Assembly: GCA_002010365.1 (NCBI GenBank)
Contig: MTNL01000042.1
Span: 1-10,343, forward strand
Direction: 5' to 3'
DNA length: 10,343 nt
DNA from: Candidatus Acetothermia bacterium JdFR-50
Lineage (GTDB): Bacteria > Bipolaricaulota > Bipolaricaulia > Bipolaricaulales > Bipolaricaulaceae
In this document: one piece after another, positions 1 through 5,870 of the stretch
Layout: each line of letters opens with the position of its first letter
How positions within the stretch are numbered: position 1 is the stretch's first letter
Program-made: the position numbers and the translations under genes
Notes under the pieces: model-generated
The model's database searches: none
Told to the model about the DNA's origin: nothing
What the model saw: the letters and a program-made list of their open reading frames with translations, nothing else

Positions 1-84
1 GAGAAAGGAGTGAAGGGCCGGGGAGAGGGAGTGCTCCACCGGGTCGCCGATGAGCCCCAGGAGCTTGGTGGCACTATCGGTCAT
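1..84 (-). CDS. aroE: Shikimate dehydrogenase, N-terminal fragment (cut by window edge)
   Basis: Only the first 28 codons are in the window. The frame opens with ATG at 84-82 and contains LIGDPVEHSLSPALH, the substrate-binding signature that opens shikimate dehydrogenases; in the family the paired serines contact shikimate. The enzyme reduces 3-dehydroshikimate to shikimate with NADPH in the cytoplasm. The start lies inside the 3' end of aroA, so the two genes overlap by 11 bases (74-84). A GAGG-containing stretch just upstream, within aroA, can serve as ribosome binding site. The overlap indicates translational coupling as the fifth visible gene of the aromatic operon. The Rossmann domain and catalytic Lys/Asp lie outside the window, so completeness cannot be judged. 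Identification rests on the N-terminal motif plus context. Confidence 0.9.
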   Translation of the reverse strand, partial: MTDSATKLLGLIGDPVEHSLSPALHSFL

Positions 85-1360
85 GAGCGAGCCCCTCGAG
101 GAGGTCGAAGAACCCGGGGAAAGAGACATCCGCCCACTCCGCGTCTCCGATCACCGTCTCCCCCTCCGCGTACAGGCCGGCCACGGCACACGCCATCACC
201 ACCCGGTGGTCGCGGAACCCCGAAAGCCGCACCGCCCGCAGGCGCTGCGGTCCACGGATGGACATACCGTCGGGGTGCTCCTCCACGGAAGCCCCCATCC
301 GCCGTAGGTTCTCCCCCATGGCCGCGATCCGATCCGACTCCTTCACCCGGAGCTCCTCCGCGCCCCGGACCACCGTCGTCCCGATGGCCTGGGTGGCCAA
401 AACGAACACCAGGGGAAGCTCGTCGATCATCCGGGGAATGATATCCCCGGAGAGCTCGATCCCCCGCAGCTCCCGCCCCCGCACCAGGATGTCCGCCACC
501 GGCTCCCCGTTCACCTCGTGCCCGTTCAAGAGGGTGACGTCCGCCCCCATCTCCCGCAGGGCTTCCAGGAAGCCGGTCCGCGTGGGGTTCACTCCCACCC
601 CCCGGATGAGGACCTCCGCCCCGGGGCGCGCCGCGGCCGCGGCCATGAGGAAGGCCGCTGAGGAAAGATCCCCGGGCACCGTGATGTCTCTGGCACCCAG
701 TTCCGTCGGTACCAGACGCACCCGCAGCCCGTCCCGCTCCAGCTTTGCCCCGAGGTAGGCGAGCATCCGCTCGGTGTGGTCCCGGGAGGGGGCGGGTTCC
801 TCCACAACCGTCTCCCCCTCCGCCTGGAGCCCGGCAAGCAGCACGGCCGACTTCACCTGGGCGCTGGCCACGGGCAGGCGGTAGCGGATCCCCCGCAGAC
901 GGCCCCCCCGGACCCGCAGGGGCGGGTGCTCTCCCTCCCGCGCTTGGATCCTCGCCCCCATGAGGCGAAGAGGTTCCGCCACCCGGCGCATGGGCCGTCG
1001 GGAGAGGGACTCATCGCCCACGAGGACGGACTCGAAGGGCCTTCCGGCGAGGATCCCACAGAGGAGGCGCATGGTGGTGCCGGAGTTCCCGCAGTCTAAG
1101 AGGACCTTGGGCGGAGCCAGTCCCTCGGGGCCTCGACCTATCACGTGGACAACTCCTCCTTCCTTGCGGATCTCCACCCCTAGGGCCCGGAGGCACCCCT
1201 CCGTGCTCCGGACGTCCCTGGCGGGGGAAAGCCCCCGGATCTCCGTTTCCCCGTGGGCCAGCGCCCCGAGGATGAGGGCGCGGTGGGAGATGGACTTGTC
1301 CCCCGGGACCCGGGCCTCCCCCCTGATCGCCTTCGGTCCCCGGACCCGCATTTCCATCAC
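74..1360 (-). CDS. aroA: 5-enolpyruvylshikimate-3-phosphate synthase (class II-like)
   Basis: This is a full-length EPSP synthase of about 428 residues, which transfers enolpyruvate from PEP to shikimate-3-phosphate. Numbered from GTG at 1360, GDKSISHR is at 20-27 (K22 binds PEP), GNSGTTMR at 91-98, SAQVK at 166-170, RDHTE at 193-197, NPTR at 258-261, MIDE at 311-314 (D313 the usual catalytic acid) and LRVKESDR further on. The four motifs GDKx, SAQxK, RxHxE and NxTR are those described for class II, often glyphosate-tolerant, enzymes. However, G94 aligns with the Gly whose change to Ala contributes to tolerance in the CP4 enzyme, so tolerance is not implied. The start is ambiguous: GTG (1360) overlaps the tyrA stop as GTGA, and the adjacent ATG (1357) overlaps it as TGATG. 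GAGG upstream suits either. It is coupled to tyrA and aroE. Confidence 0.97.
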   Translation of the reverse strand: MMEMRVRGPKAIRGEARVPGDKSISHRALILGALAHGETEIRGLSPARDVRSTEGCLRALGVEIRKEGGVVHVIGRGPEGLAPPKVLLDCGNSGTTMRLLCGILAGRPFESVLVGDESLSRRPMRRVAEPLRLMGARIQAREGEHPPLRVRGGRLRGIRYRLPVASAQVKSAVLLAGLQAEGETVVEEPAPSRDHTERMLAYLGAKLERDGLRVRLVPTELGARDITVPGDLSSAAFLMAAAAARPGAEVLIRGVGVNPTRTGFLEALREMGADVTLLNGHEVNGEPVADILVRGRELRGIELSGDIIPRMIDELPLVFVLATQAIGTTVVRGAEELRVKESDRIAAMGENLRRMGASVEEHPDGMSIRGPQRLRAVRLSGFRDHRVVMACAVAGLYAEGETVIGDAEWADVSFPGFFDLLEGLAHDR

Positions 1361-2445
1361 GCCACCGCCTCGGTCTCGTACCCGAGCGCCCGCAGGACCT
1401 TCGCTGCCTCCTCGGCTTCCCCCTGGCTTCCTACGTAGATCCTGAAGGTCCCACCGATCCCCTCCCGCACCCGCATGAGCTCCAGGTCCTTGATGTTTAT
1501 CCCCGCGGCCCCGAGCGCCCCGGTCACCTCGGCCAAGGCTCCCACCCTATCCGGCACCACCACCCGGACACTGGGGAATTCCTTCACGAAGCCCTTGGCG
1601 CGCTTGGGGATGGAGGCCCGCAGGGTCCTGGCGCGGGAGAAATCCTCCCCCAATCCCTCAGAGAGCCTCTCCCGGAGCCGCGAAAGCTCCCCGATCAGCT
1701 CCCCCAGGGCCCGGTCCACCCTCGCGGCGTTGGTGGCCAGGATGTCCTCCCAGATCCCGTAGGGGGAGGAGGCGATCCTGGTGAGGTCCCGGAAGCCGCC
1801 GGCAGCGAATGGGAGGAACCCCTCCTTCCTCCCCACCGTATTCACCAGGGCCACCGCCAGGAGCTGGGGAAGATGGCTCACGTAGGCGGCGATCTCGTCG
1901 TGGAGCCCGGGCTCCATTACCACGGGTATCGCGCCCAGGGCCTCCAGGAACGCCTCGAGCCGCGCCGCCGCCCCTTCGGAGCCCGGGAGTGGGGTGAGGA
2001 CGTAGAGAGCGTTCTGGAAGAGGAACGGATCGGCGGCGCGGAAGCCGCTTCCCTCCGCCCCGGTGAGGGGATGTCCCCCCACGAAATGAACCTCCTCGGG
2101 GACAGCCTCGGCGGCGACGCGGCAGATCTCCTCCTTGGTGGAGCCGAGGTCGGTGAGGATCGTCCCCTGGCGCATGGCGGCCGCCGCCCGGGGAATCAGC
2201 CCCAGGATCGTCCGGATGGGGGTGGCCAAAAAGACGATATCCCCCTCCGCCGCGGCGCGTTCGAGCTCCTCAGGGGGATATCCCCCGTGAATCGCTTCCT
2301 TCCCCCGGGCAAGCTTCAGCACCTCGGGGTAGTCCACGCCCAGCACCGTGATCTCCGGGAGGACGCGCCTCGTCGCCAGCGCCAGCGATCCCCCCATGAG
2401 GCCCAAGCCCACGATCACGACCGTCCTAGGAAATCCTGGTTCCAT
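1357..2445 (-). CDS. tyrA: Prephenate dehydrogenase with C-terminal ACT domain
   Basis: The 362-residue protein oxidises and decarboxylates prephenate to 4-hydroxyphenylpyruvate, the tyrosine branch. The dinucleotide-binding motif GLGLMG is at 13-18, and acidic D38 ends the second strand, pointing to NAD+ rather than NADP+. HPLTGAEGSG at 125-134 holds the His expected to act in hydride transfer, and FRDLTRIASSPYGIW marks the helical dimerisation half. Residues 293-362 form an ACT domain (VPDRVGALAEVTGALGAAGI), a common site of tyrosine feedback control. No separate chorismate mutase domain is fused; that activity is in the upstream aroQ. ATG 2445 overlaps the aroF end by 20 bases but has no clear ribosome binding site. 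An alternative GTG at 2418 has AGGA five bases upstream, directly after the aroF stop, and would remove nine residues. The family assignment is firm; the start is not. Confidence 0.95.
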   Translation of the reverse strand: MEPGFPRTVVIVGLGLMGGSLALATRRVLPEITVLGVDYPEVLKLARGKEAIHGGYPPEELERAAAEGDIVFLATPIRTILGLIPRAAAAMRQGTILTDLGSTKEEICRVAAEAVPEEVHFVGGHPLTGAEGSGFRAADPFLFQNALYVLTPLPGSEGAAARLEAFLEALGAIPVVMEPGLHDEIAAYVSHLPQLLAVALVNTVGRKEGFLPFAAGGFRDLTRIASSPYGIWEDILATNAARVDRALGELIGELSRLRERLSEGLGEDFSRARTLRASIPKRAKGFVKEFPSVRVVVPDRVGALAEVTGALGAAGINIKDLELMRVREGIGGTFRIYVGSQGEAEEAAKVLRALGYETEAVA

Positions 2446-3472
2446 TGGGCTGTCGCAACAGAAGGTCCCTCCCCAGGGTGCGGGCGATGTTCCTAAGCTC
2501 CCGCAGGAGCTGGGAGAACTGCTGTGGGAGGAGGGCCTGGGGGCCGTCGCTCAACGCCTCCTCGGGGCGGTGGTGGACCTCCACCATGATGCCGTCCGCC
2601 CCTGCGGCCACTGCGGCCCGGGCCATGGGGATCACCATGTCCCGCCTCCCCGTGGCATGGCTCGGGTCCACGATCACCGGAAGGTGCGTTTCCCGCTTGA
2701 GCACGGGCACCGCGGTGAGATCCAGGGTGAAACGGGCGAAGTCGGAGAAGGCCCTGATCCCTCGCTCACATAGGATCACCTGTTCGTTTCCTTCAGAGAT
2801 TATGTACTCCGCCGCCATGAGAAACTCTTCAAGCGTAGCCGCAAGACCCCGTTTGAGGAGGACGGGCTTGTCCGCCCTGCCCGCCTCCCGGAGGAGGTTG
2901 AAGTTCTGCATATTACGGGCGCCGATCTGGATGATGTCGGCGTAGCGGGAAACCAGTCCCACCTGGGAGGGGTCCATGGCCTCGGTGACCACGTACATCC
3001 CGAACTCATCGGCCGCTTCCCGCAGGAGCTTCAAGCCTTCCTCTCCGAGGCCTTGGAAACTGTACGGAGAGGTACGGGGTTTGAACGCTCCCCCACGAAG
3101 GATCCACACGCCCTCCCGGGCCACCGCCTCGGCGATGGTCCTGATCTGCTCCACGCTTTCCACCGCGCAAGGGCCGGCGATAACCGCGATCTCCCGGGCC
3201 CCGATGGTGACCTCTCCGAGCTCGATCACGGTGTCCAGGGGGTGAAAGGCCCGGCTCGCCAGCTTATAGGGGACACTTACCTCTACGACCTTATAAACCC
3301 CATCCAACACCTCCAGCTCCCGAGGATCTATGCCTCTTTTTTCCCCGATGGCGCCCAAAATGGTGTAGTTCTCCCCTTGGGAAAAGTGGACCTTAAAACC
3401 GAGGGAAAGGAGCTTGTCCGTCACCCGGTCTATTTCCTGTTGACTGGCCCCGGGCTTCATCACCACAATCAT
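2426..3472 (-). CDS. aroF: DAHP synthase, type I-beta, with N-terminal ferredoxin-like regulatory domain
   Basis: This enzyme condenses PEP and erythrose-4-phosphate to DAHP, the first step of the shikimate pathway. Residues 1 to about 70 (starting MIVVMKPGAS) match the ferredoxin-like domain that gives Thermotoga maritima DAHP synthase feedback inhibition by Tyr and Phe. The barrel follows: AGPCAVES with metal-ligand C102, LRGGAFKPRTSPYSFQGLG, IQIGARNMQNF, KPVLLKRG, DPSHATGRRD (His ligand) and VEVHHRPEEALSDG (Glu and Asp ligands). At 348 residues it is slightly longer than the Thermotoga enzyme because of a C-terminal tail. ATG 3472 is fixed by AGGAGGTG at 3487-3480, seven bases upstream and inside aroQ. 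The gene overlaps aroQ by 80 bases and tyrA by 20. Allosteric control by Tyr/Phe is inferred from the domain. Confidence 0.97.
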   Translation of the reverse strand: MIVVMKPGASQQEIDRVTDKLLSLGFKVHFSQGENYTILGAIGEKRGIDPRELEVLDGVYKVVEVSVPYKLASRAFHPLDTVIELGEVTIGAREIAVIAGPCAVESVEQIRTIAEAVAREGVWILRGGAFKPRTSPYSFQGLGEEGLKLLREAADEFGMYVVTEAMDPSQVGLVSRYADIIQIGARNMQNFNLLREAGRADKPVLLKRGLAATLEEFLMAAEYIISEGNEQVILCERGIRAFSDFARFTLDLTAVPVLKRETHLPVIVDPSHATGRRDMVIPMARAAVAAGADGIMVEVHHRPEEALSDGPQALLPQQFSQLLRELRNIARTLGRDLLLRQPNGTRIS

Positions 3473-3734
3473 TTCGCACCACCTCCTCTTGGAGCCTGCG
3501 CGTTTCGGCGATGATCCGCCGGAAGATCCGCGCCACCGCTTCCCCGCTCAAGGGGCCCGGATTTTCACGCCTCAGGCGGGCGATGATCTCCTCCTCCCTC
3601 TCCGGCGAGCGAAGCGGGAGACCCTCCTTGGCTTTTAGGCGTCCGATACGCAACGCCATTTCCGCACGACGGGCAAGGAGGCGAAGGAGTTCCCCGTCTA
3701 TCCGATCAAGCTCCCGTCGCAGTCGTTCTATCAT
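3393..3734 (-). CDS. aroQ: Chorismate mutase, AroQ type
   Basis: This small all-helical enzyme of 113 residues rearranges chorismate to prephenate. The AroQ fold spans residues 1 to about 85. By alignment from memory to the E. coli domain, R6, R23, K34, R46-E47 and Q82 occupy the positions of active-site residues R11, R28, K39, R51-E52 and Q88, so it should be active. ATG 3734 has AAGGAG five bases upstream (3745-3740); the frame stays open further upstream, but that stretch is the terminator hairpin. The last 25 or so residues (Gly/Asp/Arg-rich, low complexity) lie entirely in the 80-base overlap with aroF and are probably a by-product of the overlap. It is the first structural gene after the leader at 3735-3908. 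In Bacillus the same domain is fused to DAHP synthase; here the two are separate but overlapping. Confidence 0.93.
   Translation of the reverse strand: MIERLRRELDRIDGELLRLLARRAEMALRIGRLKAKEGLPLRSPEREEEIIARLRRENPGPLSGEAVARIFRRIIAETRRLQEEVVRNDCGDEARGQSTGNRPGDGQAPFPRF
3480..3487 (-). promoter_or_regulatory. Ribosome binding site of aroF, inside aroQ
   Basis: AGGAGGTG on the minus strand sits seven bases before the aroF ATG and is a near-perfect anti-16S match. It lies within aroQ coding sequence, so aroF translation can initiate while ribosomes still traverse the aroQ tail. It is the main evidence that aroF really starts at 3472, not by a frameshift fusion with aroQ. Confidence 0.85.
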
Positions 3735-3748
3735 CCTTGCTCCTTGAC

Positions 3749-3781
3749 AAATAAAAAGGTCGGGGCCTTTCGGCCCCGACC
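3749..3781 (-). terminator. Intrinsic terminator in the aro operon leader (attenuator)
   Basis: On the minus strand, GGTCGGGGCC, loop GAAA, GGCCCCGACC forms a perfect ten-pair stem (3781-3758), followed immediately by TTTTTATTTG. This is a textbook intrinsic terminator. It ends only about 15 bases before the aroQ ATG and points into the operon, so full termination would silence the genes; that position is typical of an attenuator. It follows hairpin 3823-3786 after four bases. Confidence 0.9.
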
Positions 3782-3785
3782 GCAT

Positions 3786-3823
3786 GGGGTTTAGCGACCT
3801 CTTACGAGGCCGGGCTAAACCCC
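3786..3823 (-). promoter_or_regulatory. Leader hairpin containing the leader-peptide stop codon
   Basis: On the minus strand, GGGGTTTAG pairs with CTAAACCCC (nine pairs). Above a CC bulge, CGGCCTC pairs with GAGGTCG (one G-U), closed by a GTAA tetraloop. The TAG stop of the leader peptide is in the 5' arm. The 3' arm could instead contact the terminator: its AAGAGGTCG can pair with CGACCTTTT (nine pairs, one G-U), and its CCCC with the GGGG of the terminator 5' arm. That would let it act as a switch; the alternative pairing is inferred and weaker than the terminator stem. Confidence 0.7.
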
Positions 3824-3877
3824 GATGGCAAAATAATACCAGCTGCTGTTTTTCAACGCATCAGCACACCACTCCAC
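3815..3877 (-). CDS. Putative aromatic leader peptide with Trp-Tyr-Tyr-Phe codons
   Basis: A short frame ends with codons TGG TAT TAT TTT GCC ATC GGG GTT TAG, encoding SSWYYFAIGV. It directly precedes hairpin 3823-3786 and the terminator at 3781-3749 in front of the aromatic operon. An earlier Trp codon is at 3871-3869. A run of Trp, Tyr, Tyr, Phe codons in this position is what a leader peptide sensing all three aromatic tRNAs would have. The start is unclear. GTG 3877 gives 20 residues, with the purine-rich AGGAAAGAAAG 10 or more bases upstream; GTG 3901 in the same frame gives 28 residues but would be almost leaderless from the predicted transcript start; TTG 3856 gives 13. The lack of a strong ribosome binding site is the main weakness. 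Confidence 0.65.
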   Translation of the reverse strand: MEWCADALKNSSWYYFAIGV

Positions 3878-3914
3878 CGCCGAAAGTCTTTCTTTCCTCA
3901 CCAAGGCAACTTCA

Positions 3915-3944
3915 TATATACGACTTCATCTCCCACTTCGTCAA
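3915..3944 (-). promoter_or_regulatory. Predicted sigma-70-type promoter of the aro operon
   Basis: On the minus strand, TTGACG (3944-3939) is followed by an 18-base spacer and TATATA (3920-3915). The -35 element matches five of six consensus bases. The transcript would start near 3908, giving a leader of about 175 bases through the leader peptide and terminator to aroQ. Confidence 0.6.
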
Positions 3945-3952
3945 GGGCAATG

Positions 3953-3974
3953 AAGTGTGATGCACATCACTCAA
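3953..3974. promoter_or_regulatory. CRP/FNR-family-like palindromic operator
   Basis: The site TGTGA-TGCACA-TCACT (3956-3971) has the spacing and half-sites of the CRP/FNR consensus TGTGA-N6-TCACA, off by one base. The inner GTGATG/CATCAC arms are a perfect inverted repeat. The centre lies about 55 bases upstream of the predicted transcript start at 3908, within the range used by activators of this family. Whether the host has such a regulator is not visible here. Confidence 0.45.
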
Positions 3975-4022
3975 AAGCAGGGGGAAACTCCCGAGGAAGT
4001 CCCCTAATGGCGCGCCAGGGGG
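3973..4022 (-). terminator. Possible weak terminator after purA
   Basis: Just after the purA stop, the minus strand can fold CCCCT...AGGGG around the GGCGCGCC palindrome. Alternatively it can fold GGGGACTT...AGTTTCCCC (4004-3981, one bulge), followed after four bases by TTTT. The two folds share a GGGG arm. Either could end the ileS-birA-purA transcript, but the stem is imperfect and the T-run short. Confidence 0.35.
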
Positions 4023-4029
4023 ATCTGCT

Positions 4030-5277
4030 TTAGCAGAATATGGTCTCCTCGGGCTTCGGCCCCACGCTTATGAGCCGCACGGGAACGCCCAGGGCTTCCT
4101 CGATGTAGCGGAGGTAATCCCTGGCGGCCCGTGGAAGCTCCTCTTTCACCCGGATACCACGCACGTCTTCCTTCCATCCGGGAAGACGTTCGTATATGGG
4201 CCGCGCATGTGATAGATCCATCAAGGAGGAGGGGAACTCCTCCACCCGCTCGTTCCCGATCCGGTAAGCGGTGCAAACGAGGATCTCCGGGAGCCCGGAG
4301 AGGACGTCCAGCTTCGTCACCGCGAGCTCCGTAAAGTCATTGACCCGCTGGGCATAGCGAAGCGCCACGAGATCGAGCCAACCGCAGCGGCGCGGCCTCC
4401 CCGTGGTGGCGCCGTACTCCATCCCCTTCCGCCGCAGGAGCTCCCCCAGCTGGCCCACGTCCTCGGTGGGAAACGGCCCCTCCCCCACCCGGGTGGTGTA
4501 GGCCTTGAGGACCCCGATTATCCGCTCCACTTTTTTGGGGGAGATACCGGCTCCGGAGGCGATCCCGTGGACGGTGGTGTGGGAAGAGGTGACGTAGGGA
4601 TAGGTACCGAGATCGATGTCCAGTAGCGTCCCCTGGGCACCCTCGAAGAGGACATTCCGTCCCTCCGCCAACGCTGCGGTGATCGTTCGTATCGAGTCGC
4701 CGATCGTGTCCTTGAACGCAGCGTAAAACTCGAATAGCTCCTGGACCACCCGCTCGGGATCCATGGGCGGGCGGTAGGGATTCCGGTGGGCCCCCTCGAG
4801 CCGGGAGAGCCGTTCCCGGGCTACATCCTGGTCCGCTAGGTCCGCGAACCGGATACCCAGGCGCAGGGCTTTGTCTGCGTAGGCGGGGCCGATCCCCCGG
4901 CGGGTGGTGCCGATGGACTTCGCGATCCCGCTACCTACCTCCATCTCCTTGTGGTGAGGAAGGATCACATGGGCCCGGTCGGAGATGAGGAGCTTAGGGA
5001 CGGGGCGGCCTTGTTTTTCCACCTCCTGGAGTTCCTCCCGCAGGACCCAAGGGTCGATCACCATGCCGTGGGCCAAAACACCCACAGTTCCTTCCCTAAG
5101 CGCCCCTGCGGGGAGGTGGTGGAGGCGGATCTCCCCATAGGAATCCACCACCGTGTGCCCGGCGTTGGGCCCCCCGTTGAAGCGGACGACGAGATCCACT
5201 CCTTCCGACAAGAGATGGGAGATCTTCCCCTTTCCCTCGTCGCCCCACTGCGCCCCGATGACCGCTATTCCCGGCAT
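4030..5277 (-). CDS. purA: Adenylosuccinate synthetase
   Basis: This 415-residue cytoplasmic enzyme uses GTP to join IMP and aspartate, the first committed step to AMP. The N-terminal QWGDEGKGK (10-18) carries the general base D13, and NGGPNAGHT (34-42) carries H41, both at the E. coli numbering. GTTRRGIGP (123-131), FEGAQGTLLDIDLGTYPYVT, TRVGEGPFPTE, TTGRPRRCGWLD and KLDVLSG all follow in family order, so no domain is missing. It is a little shorter than the usual 425-430 residues. ATG 5277 lies inside the birA 3' end (13-base overlap), with GGTGA seven bases upstream as a modest ribosome binding site. It is the last gene of the ileS-birA-purA group. No purine riboswitch or PurR-like site is visible next to it, so expression probably follows the ileS promoter. 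Confidence 0.98.
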   Translation of the reverse strand: MPGIAVIGAQWGDEGKGKISHLLSEGVDLVVRFNGGPNAGHTVVDSYGEIRLHHLPAGALREGTVGVLAHGMVIDPWVLREELQEVEKQGRPVPKLLISDRAHVILPHHKEMEVGSGIAKSIGTTRRGIGPAYADKALRLGIRFADLADQDVARERLSRLEGAHRNPYRPPMDPERVVQELFEFYAAFKDTIGDSIRTITAALAEGRNVLFEGAQGTLLDIDLGTYPYVTSSHTTVHGIASGAGISPKKVERIIGVLKAYTTRVGEGPFPTEDVGQLGELLRRKGMEYGATTGRPRRCGWLDLVALRYAQRVNDFTELAVTKLDVLSGLPEILVCTAYRIGNERVEEFPSSLMDLSHARPIYERLPGWKEDVRGIRVKEELPRAARDYLRYIEEALGVPVRLISVGPKPEETIFC

Positions 5278-5870
5278 CTCCGGTTCACCGAAAGATCATC
5301 CAACGCCGAGAGCACAATCTCAAGCGTTTTCTCGAGGTCCACCGGGCCACCCAAGGCCTCCCGGAGGGAGATCGCCGTACCCCTCACTTCCTCCGGGATG
5401 GGGTTGTTCACGTTTATTCCCACCCCGATGACCACCGGCCCCTCCGCCTCCCCTTGGAAGAGGGTCTCCACCAGCACCCCTCCGAGCTTCCGCCCGAAGA
5501 GCTGGAGGTCATTGGGCGGTTTGGTGCTTATTGGGAGCCGGTAAAACTCCTTTATGGCCTTGGCCACCGCGGTGGCCACCTGAATGTGAAGGGGAGCGGG
5601 GGGCGGGAGCACGGCGGAGAGCCACAGACCCCCTTTGGGGGAATGCCAGAACGCTCCCCGCCGCCCCCGCCCCCGCTCCTGGACTTCCGCTACCACCACC
5701 AGACCCGCTTCCCCTTTTTCCCGGGCCACGTCCTGAGTGGAGCCCACCCGGAGGAGGCGGAGGATCTTCCACGGTGACCCGGTGACGCGTGACGGGTGAC
5801 GCGTGACGGGTGCAGATGGTGGCGACAGAGAGTCCTTTGAAACGGGATGGTCACCGCTTGCCAGGTCCAT
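5265..5870 (-). CDS. birA: Biotin-protein ligase, catalytic domain only
   Basis: The protein (201 residues from ATG 5870) should activate biotin as biotinyl-AMP and attach it to a carboxylase lysine. It shows GSTQD, then ERGRGRRGAFWHSPKGGLWLS, the biotinyl-adenylate-binding loop. KPPNDLQLFGRKLGGVLVE follows, then VIGVGINVN and GTAISLREALG. Three things are odd. There is no N-terminal helix-turn-helix, so it is not a BirA repressor. The usual KWPND reads KPPND. The sequence stops after the catalytic domain, lacking the roughly 50-residue SH3-like C-terminal domain. About 34 residues before the domain are Pro/Ser/Thr-rich and partly read through a tandem repeat (5772-5812). ATG 5870 overlaps the ileS stop (GTGATG arrangement, with GTG 5873 as alternative); no good start exists between the repeat and the domain. 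Confidence 0.85.
   Translation of the reverse strand: MDLASGDHPVSKDSLSPPSAPVTRHPSRVTGSPWKILRLLRVGSTQDVAREKGEAGLVVVAEVQERGRGRRGAFWHSPKGGLWLSAVLPPPAPLHIQVATAVAKAIKEFYRLPISTKPPNDLQLFGRKLGGVLVETLFQGEAEGPVVIGVGINVNNPIPEEVRGTAISLREALGGPVDLEKTLEIVLSALDDLSVNRRCRE
5772..5812. repeat. Seven-base tandem repeat (GTGACGC/GTGACGG)
   Basis: On the plus strand, alternating heptamers GTGACGC and GTGACGG form 2.4 copies of a 14-base unit (5781-5812), preceded by a degenerate GTGACCC unit at 5774-5780. It lies in the N-terminal coding part of birA. The unit length is not a multiple of three, so a change of copy number would shift the reading frame. Confidence 0.9.

Noticed and set aside
3393..3480. Programmed frameshift joining AroQ and AroF
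   Set aside because: No slippery heptamer is seen in the overlap, and aroF has an excellent ribosome binding site and its own natural N-terminus.
3735..3785. N-terminal extension of chorismate mutase to an ATG at 3785
   Set aside because: The extension would be encoded by the terminator hairpin and T-run, while ATG 3734 has its own AAGGAG and starts exactly at the AroQ fold.
3833..3841. Extended -10 promoter TGGTATTAT on the minus strand in the aro leader
   Set aside because: The same bases are the Trp-Tyr-Tyr codons of the leader frame, and no -35 element lies at a suitable distance. The upstream TTGACG/TATATA pair is a better promoter.
3859..3867. Start ATG 3861 (ATG CGT TGA) in the aro leader
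   Set aside because: It has GGAG ten bases upstream but encodes only two residues in a frame that lacks the aromatic codons.
5772..5812. CRISPR-like repeat array
   Set aside because: The units are seven bases with no spacers; this is a simple tandem repeat.
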